Counted from the first letter of the stretch, positions 9,213-22,126 are shown. The stretch is 64,000 nucleotides of DNA from an uncultured Hyphomicrobiales bacterium (GCA_903839845.1 CAIMEA010000193.1:25533-89532); one strand, 5' to 3'. Notes: generated by a model from the sequence alone, not told the origin. Program-made: numbers and translations.

Positions 9213-10292
9213 CTACTCCCCCGTGCCTTGCCGCACCTGCCAGAAGCGCACGACACGCTGCGCGGTTGCCGCGGTCAGCCGCTCGAAATTCTCGAACGCC
9301 GCGTCGATCACCTGACCGCTCGGCTTCGGACCCGGCCGCGCGCAAATCACGGCCTTCACCGTCGGCCAGCCGAAATTCGCCGAGCGCGCCAGGATCAGCA
9401 CCGGATCGGCGCGCTCGCCATTCATCAGGCGGTCGACGACTTCGACCGGCACGGCGCAGAGCGTTGCCAGCGCCGCGATGGTCTCTTCGTATTTGCCGCC
9501 CTCGGCGTAAGCCGTGATGTCGGCCTCGGTCAGCTTGCGTTCCTTGTGCAACGCGCGCACCGCGGCAAGCGCCGCCGCATAATTGCGCGGCGCCGCCTTG
9601 GCGCCGACTTCGTCGGTGACCTTGGCCAGAACCTTGCGGATTTCGGCTTGCGTCTCCGGCTTGGCGGCGGCCAGCAGGCGCTTTTGCACCACATCGCTCG
9701 CCTGCATGAGAAGCTGGCGGAACAGCCGCGGCGGAATATCCGTGCGCTGGCCGACCTTCTCGGCCAGCACGCCATCCTGCTCGGCGCGCTTGACCAGGTT
9801 GGTGAAGGCGCCTTCGGATAGTTTCGCCGCGTGATTGGTCGCCAAAGTGTGCGCCACGTCGCGGTCGCCGCGCGTCACCAGAATATCGGACAGCGCCTCG
9901 TTAAGGCCGGGCCGCGCCGACAGCGCCAGCAGGTGCGCCTGGCTCTTGGTTTCGGCCAGCGTCATCAAATCGGGATCGGCGATCCGTCCGGCCTTGAGCA
10001 CCGGGCCGGCGACCTCGATGTCGTCATTGCTGGCGAGCTTGTAGACGACGCCGGCGGGCGCATTGGGAACGGGCGCCAGGCGGCGCGCCAGTTCGGCGAG
10101 CGCTTTTGCTTCGATCTCGGCAATCAGGCAGCCGATCACGTCGTCGAACAGCGCGACATGTTGCTCGTTGAACTGCATGGCGCCGTCGAGAAACAGGCCG
10201 GTGATCCGGCGCAATGTTTCGGCGCGCTTTTCTGCCGTGCCGTGCTGGACGACTTCTTCCAGCTCGGGGAGGAGTGACGCGGGAGCACCCAT
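9213..10292 (-). CDS. DUF2336 domain-containing protein
   Basis: This 359-aa, mostly helical cytoplasmic protein has alternating motifs such as LARRLAPVPNAP, LASNDDIEVAGPVL and RTDIPPRLFRQLL. These match the DUF2336 family common in alphaproteobacteria. No catalytic residues or membrane segments are evident, and its function is unknown. The ORF opens 37 codons earlier, but the ATG at 10292 gives the conserved start MGAPASLLPELEEV. It is divergent from rimP, with about 170 bp of shared upstream region. Confidence 0.8.
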   Translation of the reverse strand: MGAPASLLPELEEVVQHGTAEKRAETLRRITGLFLDGAMQFNEQHVALFDDVIGCLIAEIEAKALAELARRLAPVPNAPAGVVYKLASNDDIEVAGPVLKAGRIADPDLMTLAETKSQAHLLALSARPGLNEALSDILVTRGDRDVAHTLATNHAAKLSEGAFTNLVKRAEQDGVLAEKVGQRTDIPPRLFRQLLMQASDVVQKRLLAAAKPETQAEIRKVLAKVTDEVGAKAAPRNYAAALAAVRALHKERKLTEADITAYAEGGKYEETIAALATLCAVPVEVVDRLMNGERADPVLILARSANFGWPTVKAVICARPGPKPSGQVIDAAFENFERLTAATAQRVVRFWQVRQGTGE

Positions 10293-10467
10293 ACTTAAAC
10301 CCACAAACACCTGTGTAATGCGCCGGCCGGGCGCACAGGCGGCGAATTTATGGGCATATCCTGAAGGAAGGGTTAGCCCCGCCAATGGCTTCAACCCTTG
10401 CATGAAAGCGGAAAACGGCTATATTTCCCCTGTCGCTAAAGACACCCTCATAACCAACGGGTTTTGA

Positions 10468-10497
10468 GAGTGGGTCCCCCCGGGCCCGCTCTTTTTT
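10468..10497 (+). terminator. Attenuator-like terminator in the rimP leader
   Basis: GAGTGGGTCC and GGGCCCGCTC form a 10-bp stem (two G-T pairs) with a CCCC loop, followed by six T. It ends only 8 bp before the rimP ATG. A strong intrinsic terminator at this place must be read through or regulated for the rimP-nusA-infB operon to be expressed. Confidence 0.75.
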
Positions 10498-10505
10498 GTT
10501 ACAGC

Positions 10506-11192
10506 ATGACCGCAAGCGAGGCATTTCAGGCAGAACCGGCCCTTTCGGCTGCCCCAAACGCGACCGAGCCACGACTGATTGTCGAGGCCGGTCAGCCGGC
10601 GCGTGTCTGCGCCATCGCCGAGCCGGTCATCGAGCAACTGGGCTATCGCCTTGTTCGCATTAAAGTTTCTTCGACCGAAGGGGCCACCATCCAGATCATG
10701 GCGGAGCGCCCCGATGGCACCATGACGGTCGAGGACTGCGAGACCATTTCGCGGGCGCTGTCGCCGGTTTTCGACGTCGATGAGCCGATGGACGGCGCCT
10801 ACAGGCTGGAAATCTCCTCGCCGGGCATCGACCGGCCGCTGGTGCGCAAATCCGATTTCGAGCATTTCGCCGGCCATCTGGCGAAAATCGAGATGGAAAT
10901 TCCGGTTTCCGGCCGCAAAAGATTTCGCGGCGTTCTGGCCGGCGTCGAGGGTGAGGCCGCCAGGCTTCAACTGGATGACGCGGCCGAGGGCCAGGATACC
11001 GAGATCATGTTGCCGATCCCCGATATGGGCGAGGCCAAGCTGGTGCTTACCGACGAACTGGTGACCCAGGCTTTGCGCGCCGAGAAGGCCGCCAAGCGCG
11101 ACCTGCGCGAAGCAAAGAAAGAACAACGCCGTCGCAAACAGGCCAAAAAGGCCGGCCCGATGGCCCCCGAAAGAATCAAAGAAGGAGACTGA
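10506..11192 (+). CDS. rimP: Ribosome maturation factor RimP
   Basis: RimP assists late 30S subunit assembly. The N-terminal alpha/beta domain contains [21 protein letters not shown] and [17 protein letters not shown], then [14 protein letters not shown], followed by the SH3-like C-terminal domain. A Lys/Arg-rich tail of about 25 residues follows. The ATG at 10506 avoids translating the upstream terminator hairpin, which the longer ORF from 10464 would include. It is the first gene of the nusA operon, 3 bp before nusA. Confidence 0.93.
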   Translation: MTASEAFQAEPALSAAPNATEPRLIVEAGQPARVCAIAEPVIEQLGYRLVRIKVSSTEGATIQIMAERPDGTMTVEDCETISRALSPVFDVDEPMDGAYRLEISSPGIDRPLVRKSDFEHFAGHLAKIEMEIPVSGRKRFRGVLAGVEGEAARLQLDDAAEGQDTEIMLPIPDMGEAKLVLTDELVTQALRAEKAAKRDLREAKKEQRRRKQAKKAGPMAPERIKEGD

Positions 11193-11195
11193 GCT

Positions 11196-12791
11196 ATGGC
11201 TGTCAGCGCCAACAGGCTCGAACTGTTGCAAATCGCCGATGCGGTGGCCCGCGAAAAGTCGATCGACCGTGGCATCGTCATCGCGGCGATGGAAGACGCC
11301 ATCGCCAAGGCGGCCCGCTCGCGCTACGGCGCCGAGACCGACGTGCACGCCGAGATCGAACCGAAGACGGGCGAGCTGCGGCTGTCGCGCCACATGCTGG
11401 TGGCCGAGGCGGTCGAGAATTCGTCGAACCAGATCACGCTGGAAGACGCACGCAAGCGCCACCCGGCGGCGCAAGTCGGCGACACCATCGCCGATCCGTT
11501 GCCGCCGCTCGAATACGGCCGCATCGCCGCGCAATCGGCCAAGCAGGTCATCGTGCAGAAGGTGCGCGAAGCCGAGCGCGACCGGCAATATGCCGAATAC
11601 AAGGATCGCATCGGCGAGATCGTCAACGGTGTCGTCAAGCGCGTCGAATACGGCAACGTGGTGGTTGATCTCGGCCGCGGCGAAGCCATCGTGCGGCGGG
11701 ACGAAATGTTGCCGCGCGAAGTGTTCCGCAATGGCGACCGCATCCGCGCCTATATCTACGACGTGCGCCGCGAGCCGCGCGGCCCGCAGATTTTCCTGTC
11801 GCGCACGCATCCGCAGTTCACCGCCAAGCTGTTCGCCCAGGAAGTGCCGGAAATCTATGACGGCATCGTCGAAGTGAAGGCGGTCGCCCGCGACCCCGGT
11901 TCGCGCGCCAAGATCGCCGTCATCTCGCGCGATTCGTCGGTCGATCCGGTCGGCGCCTGCGTCGGTATGCGCGGTTCGCGCGTGCAGGCCGTGGTGAATG
12001 AATTGCAGGGCGAGAAGATCGACATCATCCCGTGGTCGGCCGATATCGCCACTTTCGTCGTCAACGCGCTGGCCCCGGCCGAAGTCGCCAAGGTCGTGCT
12101 CGACGAAGACAAGGAACGCATCGAAGTCGTGGTGCCGGATGCGCAGCTGTCGCTGGCCATCGGCCGTCGCGGCCAGAACGTGCGTCTGGCGTCGCAACTG
12201 ACCGGCTGGGATATCGACATCCTCACCGAGCAGGAAGAATCCGAACGCCGCACCGCCGAGTTCGAGAGCCGCACCAAGATTTTCGTCGAAGCGCTCAATC
12301 TCGACGAAGTGGTCGGCCAGTTGCTCGCCGCCGAAGGCTTCGGCTCGATCGAGGAACTCGCCATGGTCGACGAAAAGGAAATCGCCGGCATCGAAGGCTT
12401 CGACGAAGAAACCGCGCGCGAGTTGCAGGAGCGCGCCAAGGAATATCTATCCAAGCAGGAGAGCGAATTGGACGACAAGCGCAAGGAACTGGGCGTTGCC
12501 GACGATGTGCGGGACGTGCCCGGGATCACCACGGCGATGCTCGTCAAGCTCGGCGAAAACGGCGTCAAGACGGTCGAGGACCTCGCCGGTTGTGCCACCG
12601 ACGATCTGGTCGGCTGGACCGAACGCAAGGACGGCGAGACCAAGCACGAGCCGGGCTATTTCGATGGCCTCAACATCGCGCGCGAAGATGCCGAGTCGAT
12701 CGTCATGCAGGCGCGCCTGAAGGCGGGCTGGATCACCGAGGCGGAACTCGCGCCGAAGGCTGCTGAGGAAGAACCGGCCGTGGAAGCCTAA
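11196..12791 (+). CDS. nusA: Transcription termination/antitermination factor NusA
   Basis: NusA binds RNA polymerase and nascent RNA to control pausing, termination and antitermination. Domains in order: the N-terminal RNAP-binding domain (1-125), S1 (about 135-200, GVVKRVEYGNVVVDLG), and KH1/KH2 (about 230-345, with VGACVGMRGSRVQ and SLAIGRRGQNVRLA). Two C-terminal acidic helix-hairpin repeats occupy about 365-520. AAGGAG precedes the ATG. At 531 aa the length is normal. As the second gene of this operon, it could regulate the attenuator upstream of rimP, which is an inference. Confidence 0.96.
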   Translation: MAVSANRLELLQIADAVAREKSIDRGIVIAAMEDAIAKAARSRYGAETDVHAEIEPKTGELRLSRHMLVAEAVENSSNQITLEDARKRHPAAQVGDTIADPLPPLEYGRIAAQSAKQVIVQKVREAERDRQYAEYKDRIGEIVNGVVKRVEYGNVVVDLGRGEAIVRRDEMLPREVFRNGDRIRAYIYDVRREPRGPQIFLSRTHPQFTAKLFAQEVPEIYDGIVEVKAVARDPGSRAKIAVISRDSSVDPVGACVGMRGSRVQAVVNELQGEKIDIIPWSADIATFVVNALAPAEVAKVVLDEDKERIEVVVPDAQLSLAIGRRGQNVRLASQLTGWDIDILTEQEESERRTAEFESRTKIFVEALNLDEVVGQLLAAEGFGSIEELAMVDEKEIAGIEGFDEETARELQERAKEYLSKQESELDDKRKELGVADDVRDVPGITTAMLVKLGENGVKTVEDLAGCATDDLVGWTERKDGETKHEPGYFDGLNIAREDAESIVMQARLKAGWITEAELAPKAAEEEPAVEA

Positions 12792-12809
12792 AGGAGAATC
12801 GACATCGGA

Positions 12810-13540
12810 ATGCTGGCCACAGCACAGGAGAGCGAACTCGACCGCGGCGCGACCAGCGTCGGCGCGGGCGCGGAACGCTTCTGTGCCTTGACCCGCACTT
12901 TGTTGCCGGTGTCGGACATGATCCGCTTTGTCGTCGGGCCGGCTGGTCAAGCCGTTCCCGACGTCAAGCGCAAGCTGCCGGGCCGCGGCATCTGGATTAC
13001 CGCGCGGCGGGCGTCGATCGAGGAAGCCGTCAAACGCAACGTTTTTGCGCGCGGCTTCAAGCGCGATCTCAAGGTTGCCGGCAACCTGGCCGACGAAACC
13101 GAGCGCCTTCTGGTCCGCGCCGCGCTCGATGCTTTGGCGATGGCCGGCAAAGCGGGCGCTGTGATCGGCGGTTTTGCCAAGGTCGAAGCCGCGCTCGGCC
13201 ATGGCGAGGTTTTGGCGCTGATTCATGCCTCGGACGGCGCCGATGACGGCAAGCGCAAGCTGATGGCCGCGTTTCGGCGCGCCAGGGGCGAAGAATCGGG
13301 TGAAATCGACGTTATTTCTATTTTCGACGGCACCGAATTGGATTTGGCATTGAACCGCCTAAATGTGGTACATGCTGCCCTGCTTGCCGGCCCCGGGAGC
13401 GAGACTTTTCTCGCTCGCGTCAAGCGCCTGCAGCGCTTTCGGTCCGGAAACTCTCCCGATGCGGTTGGCGCGCAAGCGCTGGCGGATGATGCACACGATT
13501 TGAATGCACCGGCGGATGGTGCCCAAGGAAACAGTACGGA

Positions 13541-13544
<4 letters not shown>
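12810..13544 (+). CDS. YlxR/RnpM-type RNA-binding protein (DUF448) with L7Ae-like domain
   Basis: The N-terminal DUF448/YlxR domain (about residues 20-90) shows [11 protein letters not shown] and the PGRGIWI signature. In many homologues the domain begins RxCxxCR, but here the second Cys is not present. A second domain (about 100-200) has the fold pattern of ribosomal L7Ae-like proteins ([28 protein letters not shown]). Members bind RNA and sit between nusA and infB, as here. It overlaps the infB ATG by 4 bp. Confidence 0.85.
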
Positions 13545-16081
<2,537 letters not shown>

Positions 16082-16129
16082 GTCCAAATCTCGCGGCTTC
16101 GGAATAGAAACGTTTTCGCCATTTTCCAC

Positions 16130-16284
16130 CGTCATGCCCGGCCTTGTGCCGGGCATCCACGCCTTCCTTCATTGAAGGAAGCAAGACGTGGATGGCGACA
16201 AAAGTCGGGCCTGCCCGACTTTTGCAAGGTTAGCTGCTCCAAGTCGGATATATCCGACTTGGAGTGACAAGCCCGGCCATGACG
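16130..16284. repeat. Family A repeat with two nested palindromes
   Basis: The outer arms are the usual family A motifs (CATGCCCGGC...GCCGGGCATCCACG and CAAGCCCGGCCATGAC). Where the second arm is normally continuous, about 65 bp are inserted. They contain AAAAGTCGGGC/GCCCGACTTTT (16200-16223) and a perfect 24-bp palindrome whose half is CCAAGTCGGATA (16239-16262). It lies between infB and rbfA inside the operon. Confidence 0.8.
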
Positions 16285-16308
16285 AATTGCAACGCAATTG
16301 GTTATGTC

Positions 16309-16728
16309 ATGTCACGAAGCAAGAAGCCCAAGCGCGAAGGCGCGTCGCCCCTCGGCCAGTCGCAGCGCCAGTTGCGCGTCGGCGAACTGGTGCGTCACGC
16401 CGTCGCTTCGCTGCTGGCGCGCGGCGAAGTGCACGATCCCGTCATCGAGGGCCATCTCATCACCGTGCCGGAAGTGCGCATGTCGCCCGATCTGCGGCTC
16501 GCCACTGTCTACGTCATGCCTTTGGCAGGCCGCGACGCGGATGAAGTCGTCGCCGCGCTCGAGCGCAACAAGAAATACATGCGCGGCGAAGTCGCGCACG
16601 CGGTCAATCTGAAATTCGCGCCGGACCTGCGCTTCCACATCGACAACCGGTTCGAGGAGGCCGAGCGCATCGACAAGCTTTTGCGTTCGCCGGAAGTGCG
16701 CCGCGATCTGGAAAAGGACGACGAGTGA
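16309..16728 (+). CDS. rbfA: Ribosome-binding factor A
   Basis: RbfA is a KH-like 30S assembly factor needed for 16S rRNA 5' processing. The body shows [42 protein letters not shown] and [21 protein letters not shown], matching the family along its length. The start at ATG 16309 (MSRSKKPKR) gives the usual length of 139 aa. The longer ORF start would lie in the repeat. The stop overlaps the truB GTG. Confidence 0.94.
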   Translation: MSRSKKPKREGASPLGQSQRQLRVGELVRHAVASLLARGEVHDPVIEGHLITVPEVRMSPDLRLATVYVMPLAGRDADEVVAALERNKKYMRGEVAHAVNLKFAPDLRFHIDNRFEEAERIDKLLRSPEVRRDLEKDDE

Positions 16729-17852
16729 CCGATATCGAAGCCGACAAGCTCACTCGGCCTCATGGTGAGGAGGGCCAAAGGCCCGTCTCGAACCATGGGG
16801 CCGCCCCATCCTTCGAGACGCCTGCTTCGCAGGCTCCTCAGGATGAGGGCGGAATTGGCGGGAGTGACCACCACGCCCCCCGCGAAAAGAAAAAGCAGTT
16901 CAAGCGCGACAAGCGTGACGTGCATGGCTGGGTCGTGCTCGACAAGCCGCTCGGCATGACCTCGACCCACGCGGTGAGCGTCATCAAGCGGCTGTTTTCG
17001 GCCAAGCGGGCAGGCCACGCTGGAACGCTCGATCCGCTGGCCACCGGCTGCCTGCCGATCGCGCTGGGCGAGGCGACCAAGACGGTGCCCTTCGTCCAGG
17101 ACAGCCGCAAACTGTATCGATTTACCGTCCAATGGGGCGAACAGCGCGATACCGACGATTCCGAGGGTAAAATCACCCAATCGAGCGACAAGCGCCCGAC
17201 CGCGGATGAAATCCGCGCGGTTTTGCCGAATTACGTCGGCACCATCGAACAGATCCCGCCGCAGTTTTCCGCCATCAAGATCGAGGGCGAACGCGCCTAT
17301 GACCTCGCCCGGGACGGTCAGACCGTCGAATTGAAGGCGAGAACCGTCGATATCGGCCGTTTGGAGCTGGTTGAGGTGCCCGATGCCGACCATGCCGTGC
17401 TGGAAGCCGAATGCGGTAAAGGAACTTACGTTCGCTCGCTGGCCCGCGATATCGGCCTGGCGCTCGGCTGTTTCGGCCATGTCAGCGCGCTGCGCCGGGT
17501 CTCGGTCGGCTCGTTTACCGACGAAACCATGATTCCACTGGAAGATTTGGAGGCCCTGTGCCATAGAGCCGCTGCCGGTGAGGGAAGCCTCGCCGACGCG
17601 CTCATGCCCGTCGAAACCGCGCTGGACGACATCCCGGCGCTGGCTGTTGACGGGTCTGATGCGGCAAGGCTCCGCCGGGGCCAAGCCGTTTTGTTGCGCG
17701 GACGGGACGCTCCCAATTTTCGCGGTCCGGTCTATGTCACGGTATCAGGCCGGCTCTTGGCCCTTGCCGACATGGACCACGGCGAAATCGTCCCCAAGCG
17801 TGTTTTTAACCTGGCCGGGCTGTTGGGCAGCGCCGGACGCAAGAGAGGATAA
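16725..17852 (+). CDS. truB: tRNA pseudouridine(55) synthase TruB with a repeat-encoded N-terminal insert
   Basis: TruB forms pseudouridine 55 in the T-loop of tRNAs. The core starts at [20 protein letters not shown] (residue about 65), has the catalytic Asp in [13 protein letters not shown] (about 100), and continues through the [13 protein letters not shown] motif. The N-terminal 64 residues are an extension. Residues 12-42 are translated from a 91-bp palindromic repeat lying in frame, while [17 protein letters not shown] resembles the normal leader of related proteins. The GTG start overlaps the rbfA stop. A GTG at 16920 could give a shorter protein lacking the extension. Confidence 0.93.
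   Translation: MTDIEADKLTRPHGEEGQRPVSNHGAAPSFETPASQAPQDEGGIGGSDHHAPREKKKQFKRDKRDVHGWVVLDKPLGMTSTHAVSVIKRLFSAKRAGHAGTLDPLATGCLPIALGEATKTVPFVQDSRKLYRFTVQWGEQRDTDDSEGKITQSSDKRPTADEIRAVLPNYVGTIEQIPPQFSAIKIEGERAYDLARDGQTVELKARTVDIGRLELVEVPDADHAVLEAECGKGTYVRSLARDIGLALGCFGHVSALRRVSVGSFTDETMIPLEDLEALCHRAAAGEGSLADALMPVETALDDIPALAVDGSDAARLRRGQAVLLRGRDAPNFRGPVYVTVSGRLLALADMDHGEIVPKRVFNLAGLLGSAGRKRG
16758..16848. repeat. Cloverleaf-like palindromic repeat (family C) inside truB
   Basis: The outer arms CCTCAT.GTGAGGAG and CTCCTCA..ATGAGG pair. Inside them lie a small GGCC-AAA-GGCC hairpin, a long stem CGTCTCGAA/TTCGAGACG capped by ATGGGGC/GCCCCAT, and a CCTG-CTTCG-CAGG hairpin. The whole can fold into a three-armed structure. 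I recognise this as a unit type common between genes in Bradyrhizobium-like genomes. Here it is inside a coding sequence without breaking the frame. Confidence 0.85.
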
Positions 17853-17855
17853 CCG

Positions 17856-18125
17856 ATGTCGCTAACGACCGAACGCAAGGCCGAAGTGATCAAGGCCAAT
17901 GCGACCAAGACCGGCGATACTGGATCGCCGGAAGTGCAAGTGGCGATTTTGTCGGAACGCATCAATACGCTGACCGACCACTTCAAGCAGCACACCAAGG
18001 ACAATCATTCCCGGCGCGGCCTTCTCAAGATGGTGTCGACGCGGCGTTCGCTGCTCGACTATCTCAAGAAGACCGATGAGGCGCGTTACAAGGCGCTGAT
18101 CGAGAAGCTCGGCATCCGCCGTTAA
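17856..18125 (+). CDS. rpsO: 30S ribosomal protein S15
   Basis: This 89-aa ribosomal protein binds the central domain of 16S rRNA. It has the full-length family pattern: [23 protein letters not shown], then [23 protein letters not shown], ending with LGIRR. It follows truB after 3 bp and precedes pnp, the classical order. A terminator follows, and the downstream leader suggests a separate pnp transcript or processing. Confidence 0.97.
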   Translation: MSLTTERKAEVIKANATKTGDTGSPEVQVAILSERINTLTDHFKQHTKDNHSRRGLLKMVSTRRSLLDYLKKTDEARYKALIEKLGIRR

Positions 18126-18132
18126 AATTGTA

Positions 18133-18168
18133 GCGCGCGCGGGGCTTTAAAAGCCTCGCGCGCTTTTT
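18133..18168 (+). terminator. Rho-independent terminator after rpsO
   Basis: GCGCGCGGGGCTTT pairs with AAAGCCTCGCGCGC and is followed by TTTTT. It starts about 8 bp after the rpsO stop. Confidence 0.85.
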
Positions 18169-18178
18169 GCATGCGAAG

Positions 18179-18340
18179 CGGACGCATTAAGCGTCCGTCA
18201 TTTAAGTCCGGCGGCGATGGCGCCACCGGACAATCAGGGACCGGGCGATAGGCGTCCGGTCATACAAAGCCGATGTTCTTTGAAGTCATGGCAGGATCGC
18301 CAGACGCTGTTCGCACCCCGCTTATGTGGGCGTGCGGTAC
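18179..18340 (+). promoter_or_regulatory. pnp 5' leader with stacked hairpins
   Basis: Several stem-loops follow each other: CGGACGC-ATTAA-GCGTCCG (18179-18197), GTCCGGCGGCG-ATGG-CGCCACCGGAC (18206-18231) and ACCGG...CCGGT (18240-18260). A longer GC-rich stem CGCAC...GTGCG lies near 18315-18340. In enterobacteria the pnp leader stem is cleaved by RNase III and then targeted by PNPase itself. These hairpins could serve the same autoregulation, but that is inferred. Confidence 0.55.
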
Positions 18341-18402
18341 AGTCTCTCGCCGTCTTGCTCATGGCTTTGAGGCTCTGGCCGAAACCATGAGAGAAAACCG
18401 CA

Positions 18403-20550
<2,148 letters not shown>

Positions 20551-20558
20551 TAAAACCC

Positions 20559-20648
20559 CGTCATGGCCGGGCTTGTCCCGGCCATCCACGTCTTGCTTAT
20601 TAAGAAGAATGTAAGTCGTGGATGCCCGGCACAAGGCCGGGCATGACG
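20559..20648. repeat. Intergenic palindromic repeat, family A
   Basis: This is a full two-armed unit, CATGGCCGGGCTTGTCCCGG...GTCGTGGATGCCCGGC...GCCGGGCATGACG, between the pnp stop and its terminator. It is nearly the same as the copy at 8289. Confidence 0.88.
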
Positions 20649-20662
20649 AGCTTGGTGAATTT

Positions 20663-20693
20663 AAAAGGGCGGCCCTCGGGCCGCCCTTTTTTT
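20663..20693 (+). terminator. Terminator between convergent pnp and hydrolase genes
   Basis: AAAGGGCGGCCC-TCG-GGGCCGCCCTTT is a long perfect stem with A and T runs on both sides, followed by T(7). It could terminate both convergent transcripts. Confidence 0.88.
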
Positions 20694-20698
20694 GTTCG

Positions 20699-21577
20699 CT
20701 AGGCTTTGAGAAACGCGAGCAGAAGTTTGTTGACCGCGTCCGGCGCTTCGCGCGTCGGAAAATGCCCAACGCCGTCGAGCACGACGCGCCGGTAGCCGCC
20801 GGTAAAATATTTGTCCTTGCCGTCGGTCGTTGCCGCCAGAGTCACGCCATCGGCGCCGCCCTGGATCATCAAGGTCGGCACGGAAATCGACCGCGTCGCC
20901 ATCGCGCGCCGATCGAGATCGCCATGGCGCGGGTCTTTGGCGGCCTCGCCCCAGCGCACGGTGTACGAATGCAGCGTGATGTCCGGCCAATCCGGATTCT
21001 CGAACGACTTCGCCGTCGCCGCGAATTCTTCCTCGCTGAACCAGCCTTGCGGCGCCCAGGTTTCCCACTGGATGCGTGCGAAAGATTTAGGGTCGCGCCG
21101 CACCGTCTCCTTGCCGCGCTTGGTCGCCATGAACCACTGGTACCAATATTTGCGCACCTGCTCGAGCGATGGCGTCGACAGTTCGCCGGGCGCCCAGCCG
21201 ACCGATAGCGCGGCGATGCGCGTGACGCATTCTGGAAACGTCGCGGCCAGCACGTAGGCAATGCGCGCACCCCAATCGTGGCCGACGACGGCGAATGTCT
21301 TCAAGGCCAGTGCGTCGGCAAGATCGACCGCGTCCTGCGCCATCGCCACCATCTCGCCGGAGCGCGGCGTCGTGTCCGACAGAAACGACGTCGCGCCGAA
21401 GCCGCGCAGATAGGGCACGATGGTTCTGAAGCCCGCCGCCTGGAGCGCGGGCACGACGGCATCGTACGTGCGCGGATCGTCCGGCCAGCCATGCAGCAGC
21501 AAAACCGGCGGTCCGTCTTTGGGACCGCCATCCTCGTAGGCGATGCGCAATATCGGCGTGGTGGCGAATTGGCTCAT
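20699..21577 (-). CDS. Alpha/beta hydrolase (epoxide hydrolase / dehalogenase-like)
   Basis: This 292-aa protein has the alpha/beta-hydrolase fold: the oxyanion-hole motif LLHGWPDDPRTYD (about residue 30), the nucleophile elbow VVGHDWGARIAY with Asp as nucleophile (about residue 98), and the C-terminal His in GVGHFPTREAP. An Asp nucleophile (GHDWG) points to epoxide hydrolases or haloalkane dehalogenases rather than esterases. The lid region contains Tyr/Trp residues. The substrate cannot be deduced. It is convergent with pnp and divergent from the small-peptide locus. Confidence 0.82.
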   Translation of the reverse strand: MSQFATTPILRIAYEDGGPKDGPPVLLLHGWPDDPRTYDAVVPALQAAGFRTIVPYLRGFGATSFLSDTTPRSGEMVAMAQDAVDLADALALKTFAVVGHDWGARIAYVLAATFPECVTRIAALSVGWAPGELSTPSLEQVRKYWYQWFMATKRGKETVRRDPKSFARIQWETWAPQGWFSEEEFAATAKSFENPDWPDITLHSYTVRWGEAAKDPRHGDLDRRAMATRSISVPTLMIQGGADGVTLAATTDGKDKYFTGGYRRVVLDGVGHFPTREAPDAVNKLLLAFLKA

Positions 21578-21647
21578 GGGTGAATGATCGTCCGGTCCGC
21601 GAAGGCTCGCAAGCCATCCGCGGCCGCTTCCGCGAAACCCGCCTTTC

Positions 21648-21663
21648 TGTGACCCCGGTCACA
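21648..21663. promoter_or_regulatory. CRP-type palindrome 1
   Basis: TGTGACCCCGGTCACA matches the classical TGTGA-N6-TCACA site, and the symmetry extends one more base on each side (C...G). It lies 75 bp before the 72-aa peptide gene and 70 bp upstream of the divergent hydrolase gene. A second site is at 22111, and a Crp/Fnr gene follows at 22417. Confidence 0.7.
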
Positions 21664-21737
21664 GCAGCGCCTCGCCCGGCGGCCTAGTTTTCAATCATCG
21701 GAAACGGGCCGCACGACCGCCAACAGGAGGGACGACA

Positions 21738-21956
21738 ATGCGGAAGACCATCATTCTCGCGATCTTCACCCTGCTCTTGGCGGTTGCCACGCTCGTGACC
21801 AATGTCGTCAGCGCCTATACCGGCGGCGCCAACAGCGCTGCTTCAGCGACGCCGGCGCAGTTTCAGGCGCCGCAGCCGGTCCGGGCGCCTTTGCGGGCGC
21901 CCGCCCGTGTCAACACCATGCAGGCGTCGATCGCCTTGGAATTCAGATCGCTCTAA
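21738..21956 (+). CDS. Small exported or membrane peptide, unknown
   Basis: This 72-aa ORF starts MRKTIILAIFTLLLAVATLVTNVVSAYTGG, a clear signal peptide or single membrane anchor. An Ala/Pro/Gln-rich tail and ASIALEFRSL at the end follow. A good ribosome site (AGGAGGGACGAC) precedes it. No family is recognised. It sits between a CRP-type palindrome and two hairpins with a terminator, so it probably forms a short monocistronic mRNA with a structured 3' end. Confidence 0.7.
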   Translation: MRKTIILAIFTLLLAVATLVTNVVSAYTGGANSAASATPAQFQAPQPVRAPLRAPARVNTMQASIALEFRSL

Positions 21957-21960
21957 CCCC

Positions 21961-22024
21961 GTCAGGGCTTCCTCCCCCAGGGGGGCCCTGACGCCGAGGG
22001 GCCTCTCCCCCAGGAGGCCCCTCG
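21961..22024 (+). ncRNA. Tandem hairpins with identical TCCCCCAG loops (3'UTR or sRNA candidate)
   Basis: Hairpin 1 (21961-21992) has arms GTCAGGGCTTCC and GGGGGCCCTGAC, fully paired with two G-T pairs. Hairpin 2 (21995-22024) has arms CGAGGGGCCTC and GAGGCCCCTCG. Both expose the same 8-nt loop TCCCCCAG, although their stems differ. A Rho-independent terminator follows at 22051. The C-rich loop is complementary to purine-rich ribosome-binding sites, as in known alphaproteobacterial sRNAs with anti-Shine-Dalgarno loops. The RNA itself is predicted only. Confidence 0.6.
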
Positions 22025-22050
22025 TCTTGAACCCCCACCCCGACTTCCCC

Positions 22051-22078
22051 AGCGGCCCGCTTGCGGGCCGCTTTTTTT
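22051..22078 (+). terminator. Rho-independent terminator after tandem hairpins
   Basis: AGCGGCCCG-CTTG-CGGGCCGCT is followed by six T. It closes the transcript carrying the 72-aa peptide and the two hairpins. Confidence 0.88.
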
Positions 22079-22110
22079 GCCAGGCCGGCGGCGTCCCGAA
22101 TCCAAACTTT

Positions 22111-22126
22111 TGTGACCCGGGTCACA
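22111..22126. promoter_or_regulatory. CRP-type palindrome 2
   Basis: TGTGACCCGGGTCACA is a perfect 16-bp palindrome of the form TGTGA-N6-TCACA. It lies 87 bp before the 47-aa peptide gene, at almost the same distance as site 1 from its own gene. Confidence 0.72.

Noticed and set aside
10419-12197. 592-aa ORF on the minus strand over rimP and nusA
   Set aside because: It is antisense to two well-supported genes, and its composition (His/Asp/Arg rich) is that of a shadow frame.
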